Below, in pieces: positions 8,068 to 16,191 of a stretch of 64,000 bases of DNA. This DNA is from Streptomyces rhizosphaerihabitans (GTDB lineage Bacteria; Actinomycetota; Actinomycetes; Streptomycetales; Streptomycetaceae). Position numbers and translations under genes: made by a program. The notes under the pieces were generated by a model. The model saw nothing but the letters and a program-made list of their open reading frames with translations. It had not been told where the DNA came from and ran no database searches. The stretch covers positions 113,640 through 177,639 of the forward strand of contig NZ_JAODTZ010000015.1 of the NCBI RefSeq assembly GCF_025399795.1, given 5' to 3'. Each line of letters starts with the position of its first letter. Position 1 is the first letter of the stretch.

Positions 8068-9873
8068 ATGGCCACTCCCCTGTCCGACACCCCTCTGTCC
8101 CCGCTGAAGACCGTCGCCGTCATCGGCCTCGGCACCATGGGCACCGGCATCGCCGAAGTCCTGGCCCGAGCCGGCCGTGACGTCATCGGCATCGACATCA
8201 GCGAAGCCGCGGCCGCCCAGGCCGTGGCCACCCTCGAAGCCTCCACCGCCCGCGCCGTGCGCCGCGAGCACCTCAGCGAGCAGGAGCGCACGGACGCCCT
8301 CGCCCGCTTCCGCACCTTCACCGACCTCGCGGCCGCCGCCGACGCCGACCTCGTCATCGAGGTGACCCCGGAGTCGTACGAGATCAAGCAGCAGGTCTTC
8401 CGGGCGCTCGACACCATCGTGCGTCCCCAGGCGATCCTCGCGACGGGCACCAACGCGCTGTCCGTGACGCGGCTCGCCGCCGACTCGGCCCATCCCGAGC
8501 GCGTGCTCGGTCTGCACTTCTTCAACCCGGCGCCCGCGATGAAGCTCGTCGAGGTCGTCTCCTCGGTGCTGACCGCGCCGACCGCCGTCGCCGCGGTCAC
8601 CGACCTGGCGCTCGAACTCGGCAAGGAGCCCGTCGCGGTGGGCGACCGCCCCGGTTTCGTCGCCGACGGGCTGCTCTTCGGCTACCTCAACCAGGCAGCC
8701 GCGATGTACGAGGCGAAGTACGCCTCCCGCGAGGACATCGACGCGGCGATGAAGCTCGGCTGCGGGCTGCCCATGGGCCCGCTCGCACTGCTCGACCTGA
8801 TCGGCGTGGACACCGCGCGGACCGTCCTGGAGGCGATGTACTCCGAGTCGCACGACCGGCTGCACGCCCCCGCGCCCATCCTCAAGCAGCTCAGCGAGGC
8901 GGGCCTGACCGGGCGCAAGTCCGGCCGCGGCTTCTACTCGTACGAGGCCCCGGGCAGCGACGCCGTCGTGCGGGACGCGCTGACGCCGCTGGAGGGCGCC
9001 GTCCTGGCGGAGGGCCGTACGGTCCGCTCGGTGGGTGTCGCCGGCTCCGGCACGATGGCCTCCGGTATCGCGGAGGTCTTCGCGAAGGCCGGGTACGAGG
9101 TCGTCCTCGCGGCCCGTACCGAGGAGAAGGCGCAGACCGCGAAGGCCCGTATCGGCAAGTCGCTCTCCCGTTCCGTCGACAAGGGCCGGATGACGGCCGA
9201 GGCGGCGGCGCGGACCCTGGAGCTGATCACGCCGACCGGCAGCTACGACGACTTCGCCGAGGTCGATCTGGCGCTGGAGGCGGTCGCCGAGGACCTGGAG
9301 ATCAAGCAGCAGCTGTTCGGCACGTTCGACAAGGTCTGCAAGCCCGGCGCGATCCTCGCCACCACCACCTCCTCGCTGCCCGTCGTCGCCTGCGCCCGCG
9401 CCACCTCGCGCCCGCAGGACGTGATCGGCATGCACTTCTTCAACCCGGCCCCGGCGATGAAGCTCGTCGAGGTCGTGCGGACCGTGCTGACCGCGGACGA
9501 CGTGCACGCCACCGTGCGCGAGGTCTGCGCGAAGATCCGCAAGCACCCGGTGGACTGCGGTGACCGGGCCGGCTTCATCGTGAACGCGCTGCTCTTCCCC
9601 TACCTGAACAACGCGATCAAGATGGTGCAGGAGCACTACGCCTCGCTCGACGACATCGACGCGGCGATGAAGCTGGGCGGCGGCTACCCGATGGGGCCCT
9701 TCGAACTGCTCGACGTGGTCGGGCTCGATGTCTCGCTGGCCATCGAGAAGGTCCTGCACCGCGAGTTCCGCGACCCGGGACTCGCCCCCGCGCCGCTCCT
9801 GGAGCACCTGGTGGCCGCGGGCTGCCTCGGCCGCAAGACGGGCCGCGGCTTCCGCGAATATGCCCGCCGCTGA
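8068..9873 (+). CDS. Tandem (duplicated) 3-hydroxyacyl-CoA dehydrogenase
   Basis: This 601-residue protein is two complete 3-hydroxyacyl-CoA dehydrogenases end to end, which would oxidise or reduce 3-hydroxybutyryl-type CoA esters with NAD(P). Copy 1 (about 10-300) has VAVIGLGTMGTGIAEVLARA and GLHFFNPAPAMKLVEV. Copy 2 (about 315-601) has VGVAGSGTMASGIAEVFAKA and GMHFFNPAPAMKLVEV. The catalytic His-Glu pair is present in both. Copy 2 has TSSLPV and GFIVNALLF, matching the substrate-binding Ser and Asn of the family; copy 1 has TNALSV and GFVADGLLF, so both are replaced. ATG follows CCAGGAG. It sits upstream of the ccr block and plausibly supplies or drains 3-hydroxybutyryl-CoA. Confidence 0.9.
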   Translation: MATPLSDTPLSPLKTVAVIGLGTMGTGIAEVLARAGRDVIGIDISEAAAAQAVATLEASTARAVRREHLSEQERTDALARFRTFTDLAAAADADLVIEVTPESYEIKQQVFRALDTIVRPQAILATGTNALSVTRLAADSAHPERVLGLHFFNPAPAMKLVEVVSSVLTAPTAVAAVTDLALELGKEPVAVGDRPGFVADGLLFGYLNQAAAMYEAKYASREDIDAAMKLGCGLPMGPLALLDLIGVDTARTVLEAMYSESHDRLHAPAPILKQLSEAGLTGRKSGRGFYSYEAPGSDAVVRDALTPLEGAVLAEGRTVRSVGVAGSGTMASGIAEVFAKAGYEVVLAARTEEKAQTAKARIGKSLSRSVDKGRMTAEAAARTLELITPTGSYDDFAEVDLALEAVAEDLEIKQQLFGTFDKVCKPGAILATTTSSLPVVACARATSRPQDVIGMHFFNPAPAMKLVEVVRTVLTADDVHATVREVCAKIRKHPVDCGDRAGFIVNALLFPYLNNAIKMVQEHYASLDDIDAAMKLGGGYPMGPFELLDVVGLDVSLAIEKVLHREFRDPGLAPAPLLEHLVAAGCLGRKTGRGFREYARR

Positions 9874-9936
9874 GCGTCCGGGCGACTGGTTCGCGGACGA
9901 CGCCGACTGGGGCGGACTGCTGGGCCCCGCCGGATA

Positions 9937-9961
9937 CCCCCCGCCCGTCCAGGGCGGGGGG
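9937..9961 (+). terminator. G/C-only hairpin after the dehydrogenase gene
   Basis: CCCCCCGCCC and GGGCGGGGGG pair perfectly over a five-base loop (GTCCA), 64 bases after the stop codon and just before the TetR gene. There is no T-run, so it may attenuate rather than fully terminate. Confidence 0.45.
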
Positions 9962-10009
9962 TTCCCCGGACATGCGCGCTCTCCTGCGCACATGGAGTAC
10001 GTTCGGGGC

Positions 10010-10822
10010 ATGTCCCAGCCCGCCAGGTCCTCACGTACACCAGCCACGCCCGATGCGCCGGAGAGTGCCGCCGGCAGCCGCGCGGCGGCCCAACGGCTCA
10101 AGATGCGCCGGGAGCTGGCGGCCGCGGCCATGGAGCTGTTCGCGGCCAAGGGGTACGAGGCGACCACCGTCGACGAGATCGCGGCCCAGGCCGGGGTGGC
10201 CCGCCGCACGTTCTTCCGCCACTTCCGCTCCAAGGAAGAGGCGATCTTCCCCGATCACGACGACACCCTGATCCGGGCCGAGGCGGTGCTCAACGCGGCG
10301 CCCGCGCACGAGCATCCGCTCGACACCGTGTGCCGCGGCATCAAGGAAGTCATGAAGATGTACGCGGCCCAGCCGGAGATCTCCGTCTCGCGCTACAAGC
10401 TGACGCGCGAGGTGCCGACGCTGCGCGAGGCCGAGATCGCCTCGGTGGCCCGCTACGAGCGGCTCTTCACCCGCTATCTCCTCGGCCACTTCGACGAGCA
10501 CGCGCACGACGACGACGCCAACGACGATCCGCTGCTCGCCGAGGTCGCCGCGTCGGCCGTGGTCACGGCCCACAACCACGTCCTGCGGCGCTGGCTGCGG
10601 GCGGGCGGCCAGGGCGACGTGGAAACGCAGTTGGACCACGCCTTCGCCATCGTCCGCAAGACCTTCGGCACCGGAATCGGCGCGGGACGGGAGACCGCGC
10701 CGCGACCGGCGCCGGCCTCGTCCTTCACCGAGGGGGACGTGCTCGTGACCGTGGCCCGTGTCGACGCTCCGCTGGACCAGGTGATGCGCACGATCGAGCA
10801 GGCACTCAAGGAACGGTCCTAG
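10010..10822 (+). CDS. TetR-family transcriptional regulator
   Basis: The 270-residue protein has an N-terminal TetR DNA-binding domain: RRELAAAAMELFAAKGYEAT, then VDEIAAQAGVARRTFFRHF, then KEEAIFPDHD. An all-helical ligand domain of ordinary length follows. The C-terminal tail (ASSFTEGDVLVTVARVDAPL onward) is an unusual extra ~40 residues. The gene lies between the hydroxyacyl-CoA dehydrogenase gene and ccr, so it is the obvious candidate to control the ethylmalonyl-CoA genes in response to an acyl-CoA. ATG at 10010 was chosen; an ATG six codons upstream (9992) is possible. Confidence 0.88.
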   Translation: MSQPARSSRTPATPDAPESAAGSRAAAQRLKMRRELAAAAMELFAAKGYEATTVDEIAAQAGVARRTFFRHFRSKEEAIFPDHDDTLIRAEAVLNAAPAHEHPLDTVCRGIKEVMKMYAAQPEISVSRYKLTREVPTLREAEIASVARYERLFTRYLLGHFDEHAHDDDANDDPLLAEVAASAVVTAHNHVLRRWLRAGGQGDVETQLDHAFAIVRKTFGTGIGAGRETAPRPAPASSFTEGDVLVTVARVDAPLDQVMRTIEQALKERS

Positions 10823-10908
10823 CGACCCCCTCCCCCACCACGCCTGCCCTCGCCCCACCCCCTCGGCAACACCGCCCGTTCACACTCTCCGAACGGGTCG
10901 ACCTACTC

Positions 10909-10946
10909 GCCGGACGTGCTCGATTCGAGCGCGTCCGGCGTTTTTT
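10909..10946 (+). terminator. Strong intrinsic terminator after the TetR gene
   Basis: GCCGGACG pairs with CGTCCGGC around an inner GCTCG/CGAGC stem, and the hairpin is followed at once by GTTTTTTG. A true T-run is rare in this genome type. It separates the TetR transcript from the ccr operon. Confidence 0.85.
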
Positions 10947-10999
10947 GTGCCCCGATCCGGGTGTTTTGCGGCCTGATCTGATCGATCATCGCTCACGTG

Positions 11000-11007
11000 T
11001 TACGTAA
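11000..11007. promoter_or_regulatory. TTACGTAA palindrome upstream of the ccr promoter
   Basis: A perfect 8-base palindrome in the sequence CGTGTTACGTAAAG, 38 bases before the candidate -35 box. It may be a regulator site; function is inferred from position only. Confidence 0.25.
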
Positions 11008-11044
11008 AGATTTCACCTGAGCGCAACTTCTGGCACTCCGTGCC

Positions 11045-11073
11045 TTGTCAGGTGACACGGCGTGCCATACGTT
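11045..11073 (+). promoter_or_regulatory. Candidate vegetative promoter of the ccr operon
   Basis: TTGTCA and TACGTT are separated by exactly 17 bases, a good match to the HrdB-type consensus TTGACA-17-TAGRRT. It predicts a start near 11080 and a leader of about 220 bases before ccr. The rest of the 10823-11298 gap holds the terminator above and no convincing gene. Confidence 0.55.
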
Positions 11074-11298
11074 GAAGGAGTCCGGGCGGCCGGCGTGCAG
11101 AGACCATTCGTACGCCGGCTGTCCCCGCAAGCCCCATGGCCTGCGCGCCCGGACGCCTGCGTCACAGGCAACCTCCTGCGCCAACCACAGCGCTGCCACA
11201 GCACCACCTCCGCCGAACCGACGGCACACCCCTCAGCAGCAGCACCGACGTAACCCTCAGCGTTCCCCCTCAGAACGCGCATCGCCGGAGGCAACACC

Positions 11299-12636
11299 GT
11301 GAAGGAAATCCTGGACGCGATTCAGTCGCGGACCGCCACGTCCGCCGACTTCGCCGCACTTCCGCTCCCCGAGTCCTACCGCGCGATCACCGTGCACAAG
11401 GACGAGACGGAGATGTTCGCCGGGCTCAGCAGCCGCGACAAGGACCCCCGCAAGTCGATCCACCTGGACGACGTGCCGGTGCCGGAGCTCGGACCGGGCG
11501 AGGCACTGGTCGCCGTGATGGCGTCCTCCGTGAACTACAACTCGGTCTGGACGTCGATCTTCGAGCCGGTGTCGACCTTCAACTTCCTGGAGCGCTACGG
11601 GCGGCTCAGTGATCTCAGCAAGCGCCACGACCTGCCGTACCACATCATCGGCTCGGACCTCGCGGGCGTCGTCCTGCGCACCGGCCCGGGAGTCAACTCC
11701 TGGAAGCCCGGCGACGAGGTCGTCGCGCACTGCCTGTCCGTCGAGCTGGAGTCCTCCGACGGCCACAACGACACGATGCTCGACCCCGAGCAGCGCATCT
11801 GGGGCTTCGAGACCAACTTCGGCGGCCTCGCCGAGATCGCGCTCGTCAAGTCCAACCAGCTGATGCCCAAGCCGGACCACCTGAGCTGGGAGGAGGCCGC
11901 CGCCCCCGGGCTGGTGAACTCCACCGCCTACCGGCAGCTCGTCTCCCGCAACGGCGCCGGCATGAAGCAGGGCGACAACGTCCTGATCTGGGGCGCGAGC
12001 GGTGGACTCGGCTCGTACGCCACGCAGTTCGCGCTCGCCGGCGGTGCCAACCCGATCTGCGTCGTCTCCAGCGAGCAGAAGGCGGACATCTGCCGCTCGA
12101 TGGGCGCCGAGGCGATCATCGACCGCAACGCCGAGGGCTACAAGTTCTGGAAGGACGAGCACACCCAGGACCCGAAGGAGTGGAAGCGCTTCGGCAAGCG
12201 CATCCGCGAGTTCACCGGCGGCGAGGACATCGACATCGTCTTCGAGCACCCGGGCCGCGAGACCTTCGGCGCCTCGGTCTACGTCACCCGCAAGGGCGGC
12301 ACCATCACCACCTGCGCCTCGACCTCGGGCTACATGCACGAGTACGACAACCGCTACCTGTGGATGTCGCTGAAGCGGATCATCGGCTCGCACTTCGCGA
12401 ACTACCGCGAGGCCTGGGAGGCCAACCGCCTCGTCGCCAAGGGCAAGATCCACCCGACGCTCTCCAAGGTCTACTCCCTGGAGGAGACCGGGCAGGCCGC
12501 CTACGACGTGCACCGCAACCTCCACCAGGGCAAGGTCGGCGTGCTCGCGCTGGCGCCCCAGGAGGGCCTGGGCGTGCGCGACGAGGAGAAGCGCGCCCAG
12601 CACATCGACGCCATCAACCGCTTCCGGAACGTCTGA
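11299..12636 (+). CDS. ccr: Crotonyl-CoA carboxylase/reductase
   Basis: Ccr reductively carboxylates crotonyl-CoA with NADPH and CO2 to ethylmalonyl-CoA, the committing step of the ethylmalonyl-CoA pathway and a source of polyketide extender units. The 445-residue medium-chain reductase has the NADPH loop LIWGASGGLGSYATQ (about 229-243). The four residues known to hold CO2 in the Kitasatospora enzyme are all at their expected numbers: Asn81 (SSVNYNS), Phe170 and Glu171 (IWGFETNF), and His365 (IIGSHFAN). The start is GTG with CGGAGG upstream. It is first in the run ccr-ecm-mcl-mch-mcd. Confidence 0.97.
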   Translation: MKEILDAIQSRTATSADFAALPLPESYRAITVHKDETEMFAGLSSRDKDPRKSIHLDDVPVPELGPGEALVAVMASSVNYNSVWTSIFEPVSTFNFLERYGRLSDLSKRHDLPYHIIGSDLAGVVLRTGPGVNSWKPGDEVVAHCLSVELESSDGHNDTMLDPEQRIWGFETNFGGLAEIALVKSNQLMPKPDHLSWEEAAAPGLVNSTAYRQLVSRNGAGMKQGDNVLIWGASGGLGSYATQFALAGGANPICVVSSEQKADICRSMGAEAIIDRNAEGYKFWKDEHTQDPKEWKRFGKRIREFTGGEDIDIVFEHPGRETFGASVYVTRKGGTITTCASTSGYMHEYDNRYLWMSLKRIIGSHFANYREAWEANRLVAKGKIHPTLSKVYSLEETGQAAYDVHRNLHQGKVGVLALAPQEGLGVRDEEKRAQHIDAINRFRNV

Positions 12637-12645
12637 GGTCCAGCC

Positions 12646-14694
12646 ATGACAGAGCGTCAGACCGCGCAGGCGGAGAGGGTGAAGGACCGGCCGTGGCTCA
12701 TGCGTACCTACGCCGGCCACTCCACCGCCGAGGCGTCCAACGAGTTGTACCGGCGCAACCTCGCCAAGGGGCAGACGGGGCTCTCCGTGGCCTTCGACCT
12801 GCCGACGCAGACCGGCTACGACCCCGACCACATCCTCGCCCGCGGCGAGGTCGGCCGGGTCGGCGTGCCGGTCTCGCACCTAGGTGACATGCGCCGGCTG
12901 TTCCAGGACATCCCCCTGGAGCAGATGAACACCTCGATGACCATCAACGCCACCGCCATGTGGATGCTGGCGCTCTATCAGGTCGTCGCCGAGGAGCAGG
13001 GTGCCGACATCACCCAGCTCCAGGGGACGACTCAGAACGACATCGTGAAGGAGTACCTCTCGCGGGGGACGCACGTCTTCCCGCCGGTGCCCTCCCTCCG
13101 TCTCACGACGGACATGATCACGTACACGGTCAACCACATCCCCAAGTGGAACCCGATCAACATCTGCAGCTACCACCTGCAGGAGGCGGGCGCCACACCG
13201 GTCCAGGAGATCGCGTACGCGATGTCCACCGCGATCGCCGTCCTGGACGCGGTGTTCGCGTCCGGGCAGATCGCCGAGGACCGCAAGGGCGATGTCGTGG
13301 CCCGCATCTCCTTCTTCGTGAACGCGGGCGTCCGCTTCATCGAGGAGATGTGCAAGATGCGGGCGTTCGGGCGGATCTGGGACAAGATCACGCGCGAGCG
13401 GTACGGCATCGAGAACCCCAAGCAGCGGCGCTTCAGGTACGGCGTCCAGGTCAACTCCCTCGGTCTGACCGAGGCGCAGCCGGAGAACAACGTCCAGCGG
13501 ATCGTCCTCGAGATGCTGGCCGTGACCCTCTCCAAGGACGCACGCGCGCGTGCCGTGCAACTGCCCGCCTGGAACGAGGCGTTGGGCCTGCCCCGCCCGT
13601 GGGACCAGCAGTGGTCGCTGCGCATCCAGCAGGTGCTGGCGCACGAGAGCGACCTGCTGGAGTACGAGGACATCTTCGAGGGCTCGCACGTCATCGAGGC
13701 CAAGGTGACCGAACTCGTCGAGGAGTCGCTGGCCGAGATCGACCGGATCGAGGCGATGGGCGGCGCGATGGCCGCCGTCGAGTCCGGCTACCTCAAGTCG
13801 CAGCTCGTCTCCTCGCACGCCGAGCGCCGGGGCCGTATCGAGGGCGGCACCGACAAGATCGTCGGCGTCAACATCTTCCAGTCGACCGAGCCGAACCCGC
13901 TCACGGCCGACCTGGACGCGGCGATCATGACGGTCGACCCGGCGGTCGAGGCCCGGGTGATCTCCGCGCTGGGGACCTGGCGTGACACGCGCTACCAGCC
14001 GCCCTTCAACCACCCGCGCCCGTGCAAGGCGCTGGAGCGGCTGAAGGAGGCCGCGAAGGGCACCGCCAACCTCATGGAGGCCACCCTGGAGTGCGCCCGC
14101 GCCGGTGTCACGACCGGCGAGTGGGCCGGGGCCCTGCGCGAGGTGTTCGGCGAGTTCCGCGCCCCGACCGGCGTCTCGTCCGCGCCCGTCGCGGTCACCG
14201 CCGAGGAGGGCACCGGGCTCGCCCTGGTGCGCCGCAAGGTGGAGCTGACCGCCAAGGACCTGAACGTCGGCAACCTCCGGTTCCTGGTGGGCAAGCCGGG
14301 CCTGGACGGACACTCCAACGGCGCCGAGCAGATCGCCGTGCGGGCCCGCGACGCCGGGTTCGAGGTGGTCTACCAGGGCATCCGGCTCACCCCGGAGCAG
14401 ATCGTGGACGCGGCTGTGGCCGAGGACGTGCACGCTGTCGGCCTGTCCATCCTGTCCGGCTCGCACGCCCAGCTGGTGCCGGACGTCCTGGAGAAGATGC
14501 GCGCGGCCGGCGCGGGCGACATTCCGGTGATCGCGGGCGGGATCATCCCGAACGCCGACGCCGAACAGCTGCGGGCCGCGGGAGTGGCCGCGGTCTTCAC
14601 ACCGAAGGACTTCGACATCACCGGAATCATCGGCCGTATCGTCGACGAGATCCGGAAAGCGAACAAGCTCGACCCCCTGGAGGTCCCCGCATGA
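12646..14694 (+). CDS. ecm: Ethylmalonyl-CoA mutase (MeaA type)
   Basis: This adenosylcobalamin-dependent mutase rearranges (2R)-ethylmalonyl-CoA to methylsuccinyl-CoA. The 682-residue single chain has an N-terminal acyl-CoA barrel (LSVAFDLPTQTGYD, MNTSMTINATAMWMLALY, EGGTDKIVGVNIF). Its C-terminal cobalamin domain has the DxHxxG motif at Asp554, His556 and Gly559 (GLDGHSNG). It then has SGSHAQLVP and VIAGGIIP. Fusion of both domains in one chain and its place right after ccr separate it from methylmalonyl-CoA mutase. It starts nine bases after ccr and overlaps the next gene by ATGA. Confidence 0.95.
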   Translation: MTERQTAQAERVKDRPWLMRTYAGHSTAEASNELYRRNLAKGQTGLSVAFDLPTQTGYDPDHILARGEVGRVGVPVSHLGDMRRLFQDIPLEQMNTSMTINATAMWMLALYQVVAEEQGADITQLQGTTQNDIVKEYLSRGTHVFPPVPSLRLTTDMITYTVNHIPKWNPINICSYHLQEAGATPVQEIAYAMSTAIAVLDAVFASGQIAEDRKGDVVARISFFVNAGVRFIEEMCKMRAFGRIWDKITRERYGIENPKQRRFRYGVQVNSLGLTEAQPENNVQRIVLEMLAVTLSKDARARAVQLPAWNEALGLPRPWDQQWSLRIQQVLAHESDLLEYEDIFEGSHVIEAKVTELVEESLAEIDRIEAMGGAMAAVESGYLKSQLVSSHAERRGRIEGGTDKIVGVNIFQSTEPNPLTADLDAAIMTVDPAVEARVISALGTWRDTRYQPPFNHPRPCKALERLKEAAKGTANLMEATLECARAGVTTGEWAGALREVFGEFRAPTGVSSAPVAVTAEEGTGLALVRRKVELTAKDLNVGNLRFLVGKPGLDGHSNGAEQIAVRARDAGFEVVYQGIRLTPEQIVDAAVAEDVHAVGLSILSGSHAQLVPDVLEKMRAAGAGDIPVIAGGIIPNADAEQLRAAGVAAVFTPKDFDITGIIGRIVDEIRKANKLDPLEVPA

Positions 14695-15656
14695 CCACGC
14701 CCGTGAACCGTCTGCGTCCCAGGCGCTCCTGTCTCGCCGTGCCGGGCAGCAACCCCCGCTTCCTGGAGAAGGCCCAGGGGCTCCCCGCGGACCAGGTCTT
14801 CCTCGACCTGGAGGACGCGTGCGCGCCGCTGGCCAAGCCCGACGCCCGGCACACCATCGTCAAGTTCCTCAACGAGGGTGACTGGACCGGCAAGACGCGG
14901 GTCGTGCGCGTCAACGACTGGACCACCGAGTGGACGTACCGCGATGTCGTCACGGTCGTCGAGGGCGCGGGCCAGAACCTCGACTGCATCATGCTGCCGA
15001 AGGTGCAGACGGCCGAGCAGGTCGTAGCCCTTGACCTGCTGCTGACGCAGATCGAGAAGACGATGGGCTTCGAGGTCGGCAAGATCGGCATCGAGGCGCA
15101 GATCGAGAACGCCCAGGGCCTGAACAACGTCAACGAGATCGCCACGGCCTCGCAGCGCGTGGAGACGATCATCTTCGGCCCGGCCGACTTCATGGCGTCG
15201 ATCAACATGAAGTCGCTGGTCGTGGGTGAGCAGCCGCCCGGCTACCCGGCGGACGCCTACCACTACATCCTGATGAAGATCCTGATGGCCGCGCGCGCCA
15301 ACAACCTCCAGGCGATCGACGGTCCCTACCTCCAGATCCGCAACATCGACGGCTACCGCGCGGTCGCCCAGCGCGCCGCCGCGCTCGGCTTCGACGGCAA
15401 GTGGGTGCTGCACCCGGGTCAGGTGGAGGCCTCCAACGAGATCTTCTCCCCCTCGCAGGAGGACTTCGACCACGCCGAGCTGATCCTGGACGCGTACGAC
15501 TACTACACGTCCGAGGCAGGCGGCAAGAAGGGCTCCGCGATGCTCGGCGACGAGATGATCGACGAGGCCAGCCGCAAGATGGCGCTCGTCATCTCGGGCA
15601 AGGGCCGGGCCGCCGGCATGCAGCGCACCACCTCGTTCGAAGCCCCGGAGGCCTGA
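14691..15656 (+). CDS. mcl: L-malyl-CoA / beta-methylmalyl-CoA lyase (HpcH/HpaI/CitE family)
   Basis: The enzyme cleaves beta-methylmalyl-CoA to glyoxylate and propionyl-CoA, the last carbon-cleaving step of the pathway. The 321-residue barrel has RRSCLAVPGSNPRFLEKA (CoA phosphate contacts), the acidic FLDLEDACAP, the metal-binding stretch IGIEAQIENAQGL, and FGPADFMASINM. It also has GKWVLHPGQVEASNEIF. Length and motifs are typical of actinobacterial CitE-like lyases. ATGA overlap with the mutase stop indicates translational coupling. Six bases separate it from the hydratase. Confidence 0.93.
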   Translation: MTTPVNRLRPRRSCLAVPGSNPRFLEKAQGLPADQVFLDLEDACAPLAKPDARHTIVKFLNEGDWTGKTRVVRVNDWTTEWTYRDVVTVVEGAGQNLDCIMLPKVQTAEQVVALDLLLTQIEKTMGFEVGKIGIEAQIENAQGLNNVNEIATASQRVETIIFGPADFMASINMKSLVVGEQPPGYPADAYHYILMKILMAARANNLQAIDGPYLQIRNIDGYRAVAQRAAALGFDGKWVLHPGQVEASNEIFSPSQEDFDHAELILDAYDYYTSEAGGKKGSAMLGDEMIDEASRKMALVISGKGRAAGMQRTTSFEAPEA

Positions 15657-15661
15657 GCACC

Positions 15662-16189
15662 ATGCAGTTCGGACGCACCTACGAAGAGTTCGAGGTCGGG
15701 GCGGTCTACAAGCACTGGCCCGGGAAGACGGTCACGGAGTACGACGACCACCTCTTCTGTCTGCTGACCATGAACCACCACCCCCTCCACATGGACAGCA
15801 ACTATGCGGAGAAGACGACCGATTTCGGCAAGAACGTCGTCGTCGGGAACTACATCTACTCGCTGCTCCTCGGGATGTCCGTGCCGGACGTCTCGGGCAA
15901 GGCGATCGCCAACCTGGAGGTCGAGTCGCTGAAGCACGTGGCGCCGACCTTCCACGGCGACACGATCTACGGCGAGACCACGGTCCTCGACAAGACGCCC
16001 TCCCGGTCCAAGTCGGACCGCGGGATCGTCTACGTCGAGACCAAGGGCTACAAGCAGGACGGCACGCTGGTCTGCGTGTTCCGCCGCAAGGTCATGGTCC
16101 CCACCGAGACGTACATCAAGGAGCGCGGCGGCGAGCAGCCCGGCCGGCCCGAACTCACCGCACCCGCGGAAAAGAAGACGGAGAAGTAG
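15662..16189 (+). CDS. mch: MaoC-family mesaconyl-CoA hydratase
   Basis: It hydrates mesaconyl-C1-CoA to beta-methylmalyl-CoA. The 175-residue single-hotdog MaoC protein shows the hydratase segment TMNHHPLHMDSNYA, with Asp and His in the position of the catalytic dyad, and GKNVVVGNYIYSLLLGM. A typical thioester-binding C-terminal strand pair follows (GIVYVETKGY). Rhodobacter Mch is a longer two-domain protein, so this is the short actinobacterial form. The charged tail (PAEKKTEK) is probably disordered. It sits between mcl and mcd with only two bases to the next gene. Confidence 0.9.
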   Translation: MQFGRTYEEFEVGAVYKHWPGKTVTEYDDHLFCLLTMNHHPLHMDSNYAEKTTDFGKNVVVGNYIYSLLLGMSVPDVSGKAIANLEVESLKHVAPTFHGDTIYGETTVLDKTPSRSKSDRGIVYVETKGYKQDGTLVCVFRRKVMVPTETYIKERGGEQPGRPELTAPAEKKTEK

Positions 16190-16191
16190 TC

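Noticed and set aside
9860..10009. A longer TetR protein starting at an ATG inside the dehydrogenase gene end.
   Set aside because: The extra ~50 residues cross the G/C hairpin at 9937-9961 and have no ribosome site; the DNA-binding domain starts normally from the 10010 ATG.
11062..11253. Possible leader peptide in the ccr 5' region.
   Set aside because: Its ATG lies inside the predicted promoter, and the only internal start (GTG at 11095) is too far from AAGGAG.
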